A DNA stretch of 64,000 nucleotides from SHWC01 sp050173345 (GTDB lineage: Bacteria > Pseudomonadota > Alphaproteobacteria > UBA828), in contig JBFXKW010000004.1 of NCBI GenBank assembly GCA_050173345.1, positions 124,001 to 188,000 on the forward strand, written 5' to 3'. Positions within the stretch are counted from its first letter, which is position 1. Each line of letters starts with the position of its first letter. The position numbers were made by a program, and so were the translations under genes. Shown in pieces: positions 51,641-58,599 of the stretch. Below the pieces are notes generated by a model. That model did not search any database. It saw only the letters and a program-made list of their open reading frames with translations, and was not told the origin of the DNA.

Positions 51641-53839
51641 ATGTCCACCACGCTTTCGAGCTGGATAGCGGCAGGCATTGCCGCGCTTGCGCTCGCGACA
51701 GCGACGCAGGCCCCTGCGCAGCAGGCATCGCCGGAGGAGCGCGCGCAGGCTACCGAGCAGCAGATGACCGACGACGAGCGGTTCGGCCTGATTCGCAGCT
51801 ACATGGTGGTGGTGTTCGGCAAGGACGGCGGAGCGCGCGACCCCCGCGTGCCGGAGAACGTGCCGCAGATCGCGGGCTGGGTCCAAGGCGTGCCGCGCCT
51901 CGGCGTGCCCGACCTGCTGCTCACTGATGCGGGCCTCGGCATCACCAACCCCGCGGGCGGCCGCAAAGGCGACCATGCCACGGCCTTGCCCTCCGCCCAG
52001 ATGCTGGCGGCCACGTTCAACCCCCGGCTCGCCAACGACTCGGGCGTGATCCTGGGCAAGGAGGCCCGCGCCCGCAATTTCAACGTCGTGCTCGGCGGCG
52101 GCATGAACCTCGCCCGCGATCCGCGCCACGGGCGCAATTTCGAATATTTCTCCGAGGATCCCTGGCTCTCGGCCGTGATGGCGGCGGAAACGGTGAAAGG
52201 CGTGCAGTCGCAGAACGTGGTCGGGATGCTCAAGCACGTCTCGCTGAATTCCCAGGAAATCAACAAGTGGTTCCTCGACGCGCGCATCGACCCGGCCGCG
52301 CACCGCGAGGCCGAGATGCTCGGCTTCCAGATCGCCATCGAGCGCAGCGACCCCGGCGCGCTGATGTGCGCCTACAACATGATCAACGGCGCCTATGCCT
52401 GCGGCAACGATCCCTTGCTGAACGGCGTCGTGAAAGGTGCCCTCGGCTACAAGGGCTTCATCATGTCGGACTGGAAGGCGGTGTGGAGCTGGGACTTCGC
52501 GCTGAAGGGGCTCGACCAGCATTCCGGCATTCAGGTAGACGAGGAGGAATGGTTCGACGGGCCTCTGCGCGAGGCCTATGCGCGGGGCGACCTTCCCAAG
52601 GAGCGCCTGTCGGACATGGTGCGCCGCATCCTGCGCGCCGTCTACCTGGTGGACGCCGATGCGTGGAGCGGCCCGCAGCCCCAGCCCGATCTCGACGCGC
52701 ATCTGGCCTCTGCCGTGAAGGTCGCTGAGCAGGGCATCGTGCTATTGAAGAACGACGGCGTGCTGCCGATCAGGCCCGACGTGAAGACCATCGCCGTGAT
52801 CGGCGGCCATGCCGACAAGGGCATGGTCAGCGGCGGCGGCGGCTCGAGCCTCACTGACCCGCTCGGCGGCTTCGCGCTGGACGTTCCGCTCGGAGGTCAC
52901 GGCATCTTCGCCGTGCTCCGGCGCCTCGCCGTGACCGGCCCGTCGCCCGTGAGCGAGCTGCGGAAGCTCTTTCCCGATGCGGAGATCCTCTTCGATCCGG
53001 GCGAGAGCCCGGCCGACGCCGCGGCGATCGCGCGGCGCGCCGATGTTGCCGTGGTCATGGGGATCAAGATCGAGGCGGAGAACCACGACAACGCCGACAT
53101 GAGCCTGCCGTGGGGGCAGGCCGCGGTGATCGACGCCGTCATCGACGCGAACCCGAACACGGTGGTCGTGTTGCAGACCGGCAACCCGGTCGACATGCCG
53201 TGGCACGCCAAGGCAAACGCGATCGTCGAGTCCTGGTATTCCGGCAATGCCGGCGGGAGGGCCATCGCCGCGGTGCTGAGCGGCGCCGTCAACCCGTCGG
53301 GGCATCTGCCGGTCACCTTCTATGACGGCGTGGCGCAGACCCCGCATCCGGCGATGCCCGGGTTCGGAACGCCCACCAACACGCCCACGGTGATCGACTA
53401 TCACGAAGGCGCGGAGGTGGGCTATCGCTGGCTCGCCAAGACCGGCGGCAAGCCGCTCTTCGCGCTCGGCCACGGGCTGAGCTACACGAGCTTCAGCTAC
53501 GCCGGCCTCGAGCTGACGGGCGGCGACGCCGTTACGGCGAGCTTCACCCTCACCAACACCGGCGACCGCGCAGGGGCGGACGTGCCGCAGCTATACCTGA
53601 CCGACGCGCCGGGCGAGCCTCGCATGAGGCTGCTCGGCTTCGAGCGGGTCGAGCTTCAGCCCGGCGAAACGCGGACCGTGACGATCACCGCCGACCCTCG
53701 CCTGCTCGCGCGCTTCGACGAGAAGGCGCGTCAATGGCGGATTGCGGAAGGGCTTCACAGGTTTGCCCTTGCGAGGTCCGCCGCGGACATCGTGCTCGCC
53801 GCCGACCTGCCGCTCGGCGGCCGCCTGTTCGGCAAATGA
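51641..53839 (+). CDS. Secreted GH3 family beta-glucosidase
   Basis: 732 residues from ATG 51641, after GGAGGGAGG. A signal peptide (AAGIAALALATATQAPAQQ) precedes a GH3 catalytic domain (GGMNLARDPRHGRNFEYFSE, GMLKHVSLNSQEINKWF), with nucleophile Asp277 in FIMSDWKAVWSWD. A C-terminal GH3 domain (AEQGIVLLKNDGVLPI) and fibronectin III-like domain (FALGHGLSYTSFSYA) follow. It should release terminal glucose or xylose from oligosaccharides in the periplasm or outside. No sugar operon is adjacent. Confidence 0.94.
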   Translation: MSTTLSSWIAAGIAALALATATQAPAQQASPEERAQATEQQMTDDERFGLIRSYMVVVFGKDGGARDPRVPENVPQIAGWVQGVPRLGVPDLLLTDAGLGITNPAGGRKGDHATALPSAQMLAATFNPRLANDSGVILGKEARARNFNVVLGGGMNLARDPRHGRNFEYFSEDPWLSAVMAAETVKGVQSQNVVGMLKHVSLNSQEINKWFLDARIDPAAHREAEMLGFQIAIERSDPGALMCAYNMINGAYACGNDPLLNGVVKGALGYKGFIMSDWKAVWSWDFALKGLDQHSGIQVDEEEWFDGPLREAYARGDLPKERLSDMVRRILRAVYLVDADAWSGPQPQPDLDAHLASAVKVAEQGIVLLKNDGVLPIRPDVKTIAVIGGHADKGMVSGGGGSSLTDPLGGFALDVPLGGHGIFAVLRRLAVTGPSPVSELRKLFPDAEILFDPGESPADAAAIARRADVAVVMGIKIEAENHDNADMSLPWGQAAVIDAVIDANPNTVVVLQTGNPVDMPWHAKANAIVESWYSGNAGGRAIAAVLSGAVNPSGHLPVTFYDGVAQTPHPAMPGFGTPTNTPTVIDYHEGAEVGYRWLAKTGGKPLFALGHGLSYTSFSYAGLELTGGDAVTASFTLTNTGDRAGADVPQLYLTDAPGEPRMRLLGFERVELQPGETRTVTITADPRLLARFDEKARQWRIAEGLHRFALARSAADIVLAADLPLGGRLFGK

Positions 53840-53855
53840 AACGAGTGCCGGGCAG

Positions 53856-53964
53856 ATCGACGGCGACTCCCTTCGCCCTCATCAACCTGCTCGCCGACCC
53901 CGAGAAGAACCTCTAACTCATCGTGAAGGACGACCGCGCCAACAAGAACGCGAGCGCGGCATAG
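53856..53964 (+). pseudogene. 3' remnant of an amidohydrolase gene, frameshifted and with internal stop
   Basis: The nucleotides encode IDGDSL in one frame, then after a shift LINLLADPEKNL, a TAA at 53914, and LIVKDDRANKN in the same frame. Together this matches the C-terminus of imidazolonepropionase-like amidohydrolases (DGDPLADINLLADPEKNL...VKDGR). The fragment follows the GH3 gene by about 16 bp. It is too damaged to be expressed. Confidence 0.75.
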
Positions 53965-53989
53965 CGGCCGGCGACGCGTGCTCCGGAGG

Positions 53990-54697
53990 TCATCCGCGCT
54001 GATCGGGCGAGGACGGATCATCGCCGCCGCTCGCGCCGAAGGCCGCGCCCATCGCGGCGCCGCCTGCCATGCCGCCGGCTGCGCCGCCCGCCGCGCCCTC
54101 ACCCCTGCCGCCGGCGCCCTGCCGGGCGCCCTCGGCCCCGCGCTCGCCCCGGCCGCGGCCGCCCGCATCGGACGGCCGCGTCGGCCCTTGCGTGGGGATC
54201 GCGAGATCGGGCGGGATCGGGTCGAGGTCGAGCGCCTCGCGGATGAAATCGCGCAGCGAGACGACGAGCTCGTGCGTGTGGATGGGGCGCCCGGCGACCA
54301 GCTCGCGCGCGGCGCGCTCGGCGAGGCGGACGTGCGCCTCGGTCCCGAGCAGGATGATGTCGGAGAGCGCCGCCTCGACCGCGTCGCGGATGCGCCGCCG
54401 CCGCTCCGATCCCGGCGCGCCACCGGCGGCGGGCTCCACCAGGGTCACCACGGCATCGCCCTCGGCAGCAGGCTCGCCGGCGGGTTGGCGAAAATCACGC
54501 AGATGCTTCGGATCGACCGTCAGGTCGCCGGTGAACGAGCCGCCGAGCACCTTGTAGGCCGCGATCAAGGTGCGCAGCCGCTCGTTGATCTGGCGGTTCA
54601 ACCGCTCGCGGCGCTGCTGGATCGCCGACATGATCAGCAGGCGAATGCCGATGCCGATGAGCGCGAACAACGCGAGGCCGATGAGCGTCGTGAGCAC
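53990..54697 (-). CDS. Hypothetical protein with N-terminal membrane anchor
   Basis: 235 residues from GTG 54697. One hydrophobic anchor (LTTLIGLALFALIGIGIRLLIM) is followed by a conserved-looking cytoplasmic part (LRTLIAAYKVLGGSFTGDLT and AALSDIILLGTEAHVRLAE), then PIPPDLAIPTQGPTRPSD and a Gly/Ala-rich, presumably disordered, C-terminus of about 55 residues. The function is unknown. A perfect AGGAGG (54741-54736) lies 5 nt before an in-frame CTG at 54730, which would add 11 residues (LRNIDFSSWQG); this start may be the real one. Confidence 0.78.
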   Translation of the reverse strand: MLTTLIGLALFALIGIGIRLLIMSAIQQRRERLNRQINERLRTLIAAYKVLGGSFTGDLTVDPKHLRDFRQPAGEPAAEGDAVVTLVEPAAGGAPGSERRRRIRDAVEAALSDIILLGTEAHVRLAERAARELVAGRPIHTHELVVSLRDFIREALDLDPIPPDLAIPTQGPTRPSDAGGRGRGERGAEGARQGAGGRGEGAAGGAAGGMAGGAAMGAAFGASGGDDPSSPDQRG

Positions 54698-54869
54698 GCC
54701 CTGCCAGGAGCTGAAATCGATATTGCGCAGCAGCGCCTCCTGACCGTGTCTCGGACATGCCCGCCGCCCGCTCCCGCCGGAACGCGGAGCAGCGAGGCTG
54801 AAGCGGCATCCTACACGGTCTTGCGCGGTGGGGCCGCAGCGAGTTGGCCCGCCGACTTTGTGTGCAAGC

Positions 54870-55382
54870 TCACAAACCCAAGCCGCTTCGCTCCAGGTCG
54901 ACCATGCGGACGATCATCGCCCGGCGCGGATCGTAGGGCAGGTCCGCAAAGCCCCAGCGCGCATAGAAGCCGCGCGCGGCGTCGTCTAGCGGATGCGTGA
55001 AGACGCCGAAGCTGCCGACGTCATGGGACGCCCGGAGCGCGGCGCGCAGTGCGAAGAAAAGCAGCGAGCGCGCATAGCCCTTTCCCTGATGATCTTTGTG
55101 GACCGCGAGCTGGCCGAGCAGGGTGGCCGGCACGGGATCGGGCTTGTTGCGCTGAAGCGGCTTGGGCAGCGCGGCGCGCTCGATCTGCCCGGCGCTCAAG
55201 GTGACGTAGCCGACGATCTGGTTGGTCGCTGCATCGCAGATGACATTGGCGCGTGACAGGCCGGCGGCGTGATTGGCCCAGGCGTGCCGCCGGAACCACT
55301 GGTTCATCGACTCCCGGCCGCAATCGAAGCCGTTGCGGTCGTCTGTTTCGGCGAGCGGCCGCGGCAGCGTTATTTCCGCCAT
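54870..55382 (-). CDS. GNAT-family toxin of a DUF1778 toxin-antitoxin pair (TacT-like)
   Basis: 170 residues from ATG 55382, overlapping the antitoxin gene by 13 bp (the longer frame to 55463 overlaps it more). The acetyl-CoA loop is GQLAVHKDHQGKGYARSLLF and the N-terminus GFDCGRESMNQWFRRHA is that of toxin acetyltransferases which block translation by acetylating aminoacyl-tRNA. FYARWGFADLP near the C-terminus is also typical. It forms an operon with the upstream DUF1778 protein. Confidence 0.9.
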   Translation of the reverse strand: MAEITLPRPLAETDDRNGFDCGRESMNQWFRRHAWANHAAGLSRANVICDAATNQIVGYVTLSAGQIERAALPKPLQRNKPDPVPATLLGQLAVHKDHQGKGYARSLLFFALRAALRASHDVGSFGVFTHPLDDAARGFYARWGFADLPYDPRRAMIVRMVDLERSGLGL

Positions 55383-55633
55383 GCAGGGTTGGTACGCGCC
55401 AACTCCTCGAGGGCGGCGATCTTCTCCGGCGGACGGTTCGCCCAAACCTCGAACGCCTCCCAATCCTTGGCCGGGATGGTGACGACCGGGCGCTCCAGCA
55501 TGTCCATTTCAGCGGCTTCGAGCGCCTTGCGGCGAACGAAGTCGCTGAGGCTGGTCCGCGCCTGATCGGAGGCCGCCTCCAGGAGGGCGCGCTCCTCTTC
55601 GCTGACGCGCACGCTAAGCACGGATGTCGTCAT
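55370..55633 (-). CDS. DUF1778 antitoxin (TacA-like)
   Basis: 87 residues. The N-terminal VLSVRVSEEERALLEAASD and SLSDFVRRKALEAAE form a ribbon-helix-helix DNA-binding domain; the C-terminal WEAFEVWANRPPEKIAALEE should wrap the GNAT toxin. The gene overlaps the toxin by 13 bp and comes first, as in tacAT modules. The pair probably represses itself; an inverted repeat GTATG-N7-CATAC lies 31 bp upstream. Confidence 0.9.
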   Translation of the reverse strand: MTTSVLSVRVSEEERALLEAASDQARTSLSDFVRRKALEAAEMDMLERPVVTIPAKDWEAFEVWANRPPEKIAALEELARTNPAWRK

Positions 55634-55663
55634 CGCCCGGTGGTTCCTGTCACTTTCTCAGAC

Positions 55664-55680
55664 GTATGACAATAGCATAC
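55664..55680. promoter_or_regulatory. Candidate operator of the DUF1778-GNAT pair
   Basis: GTATG-ACAATAG-CATAC is an inverted repeat in the short AT-richer stretch upstream of the antitoxin gene. Sites like this are commonly bound by ribbon-helix-helix antitoxins. It has the same half-sites as the brnTA repeat, but a different spacing. Confidence 0.4.
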
Positions 55681-56008
55681 ATCGAGCCGGCCGGCAACGA
55701 GCGGACAGGCATCTTGTGCGAGAGGAGGAGCCCATAGCGACCCAGCGCTTCGAAACAGCGAACGCCGCGAAGCGCCCAAAACCGCCTTCTCCGCGATGCG
55801 CTTGAGCCGCCGTCGCGGAAAGCAAAGAAGATCGCAGCAACAGCCGGATTCGGCGGAAGCTGGCGCCCCAGCGTGGATGAAACTGATAACCACGTCTCCG
55901 CTGGGACACGATGATATTTGAATCGGTGTTTTTCTCAAGTAGCCGAAAACATCCGGAGCCACGTAAATCCATTATTACTGTCAGCGCGAGGAGCGAACCT
56001 CGGGAGGT
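55681..56008. other. Intergenic region without a recognised gene
   Basis: No gene is supported. At about 55863-55892, GGCGCCCCAGCGTGGATGAAACTG weakly resembles the direct repeats at 56241 and 57049, so older pieces of the same element may be present. Base composition is lower in GC towards the right end. Confidence 0.45.
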
Positions 56009-56206
56009 CTATCGGGCCTGGCGTCCCCGTCCCCGCCGCACCACGAAAAATGCGACCGCCAGGTTCCACACCAACAGGATGAATCCGATCAACGCCGCAC
56101 CAGGGGGGTCGACGAGCCTGCTGATGACCCAACCCACCAACATCAGAACCACGCCGTCGGTGACGAGCAAGGCGGCCAGGCTAAGGTTTGAGATCGGCTG
56201 CTTCAT
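56009..56206 (-). CDS. Small membrane protein of unknown function
   Basis: 65 residues from ATG 56206 with AGGAAGG about 5 nt upstream (a TTG one codon earlier is also possible). Two hydrophobic helices are evident: LAALLVTDGVVLMLVGWVIS and GFILLVWNLAVAFFVV, ending in the basic RRGRGRQAR. The clear ribosome site and hydrophobic pattern argue for a real gene. It lies downstream of the HEPN pseudogene in the accessory region and has no known relatives that I recognise. Confidence 0.6.
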   Translation of the reverse strand: MKQPISNLSLAALLVTDGVVLMLVGWVISRLVDPPGAALIGFILLVWNLAVAFFVVRRGRGRQAR

Positions 56207-56240
56207 CAAACCTTCCTATGAGGGGGCGAAATCGAGAATT

Positions 56241-56299
56241 TGGCGCACCGGTGGAGATGAAACTGGCACCGCTATGTGATTGTAGGACCTTTGTAATTG
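56241..56299 (+). repeat. Direct repeat D, left copy
   Basis: TGGCGCACCGGTGGAGATGA followed by AACTGGCACCGCTATGTGAT matches the copy at 57049 over about 58 nt with short indels. It ends exactly at the stop codon of the HEPN pseudogene, so the two copies bracket that gene. Confidence 0.75.
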
Positions 56300-56959
56300 C
56301 TAGTCGGGAACGGCCTTGCGGTTCCACGGATAGGAATGGGGCTCAAACGCGTTCCGAATATACGTTGAGATCGCGTTGTCCATCTCGATTGCGCACTTGA
56401 TGATCTGTGGCTTGAACACATCGCGAAGCCTGTTCATGTGGACATTGCCAGCATCACTGCCGCGATGCGCGATATCGCCCCGTACCTCAACAAAGTCGTT
56501 CACCGCTGCTGCACCCAAGCTCCAGGTATTTGACACTTCCGATATGCCAATGAGACTCAGATAAAGTTGATCAACGTTATGCTTCTTGGGGGTGTTCAGA
56601 CTAACGACCGATTCTCTGGCGATATCGAGGTAGATGGTCTTCCAGCCATCCCCTGCCATCGCCAAAGGCTTCAACTCATGCTTTGAGTTCTTGATATATT
56701 GCGAGATCGTCTTCTTGACCTGAGCAGGAAGCCCATCGGGTGTCGGAGAGTGGGCGATGTTCGCTTTCACCGCTTCGATCAGTAGCTCTTCAATGTATAA
56801 CTCCCACGCCGCGCAAAGCAGCAGAACGCCTCAGCGCGTAAGATGGCCGAGGCCCATGTTGCCAGGATTGCCGTTTTGGATGTTTGCATGAGTTTGAATA
56901 ATGCGATTGACGTCCTTCATCATCGCCCCTTCAAACTTCCCGAGTGCTCGCGACGGCAT
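56300..56959 (-). pseudogene. HEPN-domain ribonuclease-like gene with one in-frame TGA
   Basis: From ATG 56959 the frame reads MPSRALGKFEGAMMKDVNRI...NMGLGHLTR, then TGA at 56833-56831 (codon 43), then continues without shift as GVLLLCAAWELYIEELLIEA to the natural stop at 56300. All 219 sense positions read as one continuous protein. A HEPN RxxxxH motif is present (FVEVRGDIAHRG). It resembles RiboL-PSP-type/MAE_28990 HEPN proteins, found among toxin and antiphage systems. As written the product would end after 42 residues; an internal GTG at 56770 could start a 156-residue fragment. Confidence 0.8.
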
Positions 56960-57048
56960 GGCCCCCAACTGGCTCCACGTTCTTCTACCAGTTCTGAATC
57001 TCGTCTGGTGTCGAAGACGTCAACGCTGAAAAATCAATAGGATAGAAA

Positions 57049-57108
57049 TGGCGCACCGGAGAGGATGAAACTGGGCACCGCTATGTCATTGCGGGGCCTT
57101 TAAATTTT
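57049..57108 (+). repeat. Direct repeat D, right copy
   Basis: TGGCGCACCGGAGAGGATGA followed by AACTGGGCACCGCTATGTCA and TTGCGGGGCCTTTAAATT. It lies about 90 bp upstream of the HEPN ATG, in the gap before the TIR gene, in the same orientation as the left copy. Confidence 0.75.
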
Positions 57109-57187
57109 TACGCCCTATGTCCAGTTTACGCCAAGAGCGGACATTCCCGTCCCGCCAAGAAACAGACAACCAGTGTAGGCAATGAAG

Positions 57188-57868
57188 CTAGAGGGCCACC
57201 AGCTCGGCTAGCTTGGCCGCGACGTCTGCCATAGGCGCTTCTGCAGTGCTCAGGCCGCTTCGCGAGCCCAGCAGAGGGCTGACTTCGCGGAGAGCTTCAT
57301 ACGTCGTTTCGTGCACAACGGGAACGAGCAGGTCACGCGCGAGGAGTGCCGAAAGTTCTTTGTCGGCGATGCCCTCTGCTGGCAGGCGGCGCAGCAGCGC
57401 AGGGGTCACCAGCACAATCCCGATCCGCGAATTCGCCAAGCCCTTATCGATGGCGCGGAGCAACGGCGTGCCAAGGCCTACGTCCTTCTCGCTGAACCAG
57501 ACTGAGACACCGAGTGACTCGAGCAGATCATGCAGCTCCTTGGCGACCCCCTGTCGGTCGTCCCACGCGTGGCAGAGAAAGACGTCCCGAAGGTCAGGCA
57601 GAGACGCTCGCTTCTCGACGCTTTCGCGGACCGGCGTGAGCGCCCGCACCTCGGCAGGCGTGTACACCACGGACGAACCGGCTCGCGACCAGCGCGGCCT
57701 TCCGCTGCTCCCCGACGACGAGTAGGACGGGGACGAGTACGACCTGTAGCTGCTGTAGCGGCCATAGCGGCCACCACATGCAGGGCAGTCCGCTGCAGCG
57801 CTCGCTGTGCGATGGCCCCTTACAGGTGCTGTGCATCTAGCCATGTGGCCGATGATACCGAGTCCCAT
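57188..57868 (-). CDS. TIR-domain protein with N-terminal zinc-ribbon-like and Ser/Tyr-rich linker
   Basis: 226 residues from ATG 57868 with AGAAGGA about 5 nt upstream. Residues 1-35 contain RCTAPVRGHRTA and CPACGGRYG, a possible zinc-binding module; residues 36-60 are a Ser/Tyr/Gly linker. The TIR domain spans about 94-226: DVFLCHAWDDRQGVAKELHD, VSVWFSEKDVGLGTPLLRAI, and GIADKELSALLARD with Glu171 as the candidate NADase catalytic residue. Bacterial TIR proteins degrade NAD+ or make signalling nucleotides in antiphage defence. No partner gene (STING, SMODS, Argonaute or Thoeris ThsA) is seen. Confidence 0.88.
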   Translation of the reverse strand: MGLGIIGHMARCTAPVRGHRTASAAADCPACGGRYGRYSSYRSYSSPSYSSSGSSGRPRWSRAGSSVVYTPAEVRALTPVRESVEKRASLPDLRDVFLCHAWDDRQGVAKELHDLLESLGVSVWFSEKDVGLGTPLLRAIDKGLANSRIGIVLVTPALLRRLPAEGIADKELSALLARDLLVPVVHETTYEALREVSPLLGSRSGLSTAEAPMADVAAKLAELVAL

Positions 57869-58135
57869 TGGTTCCTTCTAGCATCACCGCAAAGCGACTC
57901 CCCCTCAGCTGTGGCCCCAGATCGGCCGCCGTGGAGAAGGGCGTTTGGATCGCTACGGCCTCGACCCCGACCCCAGGACTGAGCGCCAGGCCGCGTCTCG
58001 CTGGGGCTGCGTCGGCGGTCGGTACGACGAGCGCGGCGAGGAGCAGGGCGTGGTCCGGCTAAGACGGGGTCGTCCCTTACTCGGTGACCAATCCATGACC
58101 AGAACCCGAGCAACCACGGCATGGTAAGCTGAAAT
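57869..58135. other. Gap between the TIR gene and tRNA-Arg
   Basis: No gene is supported. Open frames exist on the plus strand but show no family features. The gap sits at the 3' end of the tRNA, where integrated elements often insert, but no copy of the tRNA end was found at the other side of the region. Confidence 0.4.
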
Positions 58136-58212
58136 TGGCGCGCCCGGGAAGATTCGAACTCCCGACCCCCAGATTCGTAGTCTGGTGCTCTATCCAGCTG
58201 AGCTACGGGCGC
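58136..58212 (-). tRNA. tRNA-Arg (anticodon ACG)
   Basis: Read on the minus strand: acceptor GCGCCCG with CGGGCGC, D arm GCTCAGCTGGATAGAGC, anticodon stem CCAGA with TCTGG around CTACGAA (ACG), T arm GGGAGTTCGAATCTTCCC, and encoded CCA at 58138-58136. Its 3' end faces the accessory region. Confidence 0.97.
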
Positions 58213-58318
58213 TTGGCCGCATCTGCCGGCGCTGCATGGCCGGCGCGGGGGTTGGAAGGTAAGCAAATCGATGGGCCTCCGCAAGGGGCGGCTCCCTTCG
58301 CGGTGCGCCCGTCCGCGC

Positions 58319-58387
58319 TCATGCTTCGACGGGCTCGGCATGAGGGCCTTGTTTTTCGGCCTCATCCAGAGCCTGCCGAAGGATGGG
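58319..58387 (+). repeat. Dispersed palindromic repeat, family A (copy 4)
   Basis: TCATGCTTCGACGGGCTCGG and CATCCAGAGCCTGCCGAAGG are the arms; the centre TGTTTTTCGGCC matches copy 1. The remaining sequence between tRNA-Arg and the lipoprotein gene (58213-58599) shows nothing else that I recognise. Confidence 0.8.
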
Positions 58388-58599
58388 GCCGGCAGGCCCA
58401 CGCACGGCCCACCCCATGCGCGGGCCAGGCTCACCGCCGCCCCCGCTTCGGCCGCGCGAGCCGGCTCCGCGCCGCCTTCCCCAAGCGCTAGACTTTTGAT
58501 TTGCGGCGCGTTAGCACTGGCGCGCACCGTCAGGCGCGGCTGGAGCGGCCCGATCGCGGCCGCGAGAGCGGCAGGCAATCGGGAGGGGTGGCGCGGCCA

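Noticed and set aside
51405..51728. Minus-strand frame of 107 residues ending in a Tyr/Ala-rich segment
   Set aside because: It overlaps the end of the methyltransferase and the start of GH3 on the opposite strand; no ribosome site or motifs.
56831..56833. Selenocysteine decoding of the TGA in the HEPN gene
   Set aside because: No SECIS-like hairpin was seen after the codon and no Sec machinery is nearby. The following residues (GVLLLCAAWE) give no redox context. Point mutation is simpler.
58136..58212. tRNA-Arg as a proven attachment site
   Set aside because: No integrase gene and no direct repeat of the tRNA 3' end were found near the other side of the accessory region, so integration is only suggested by context.
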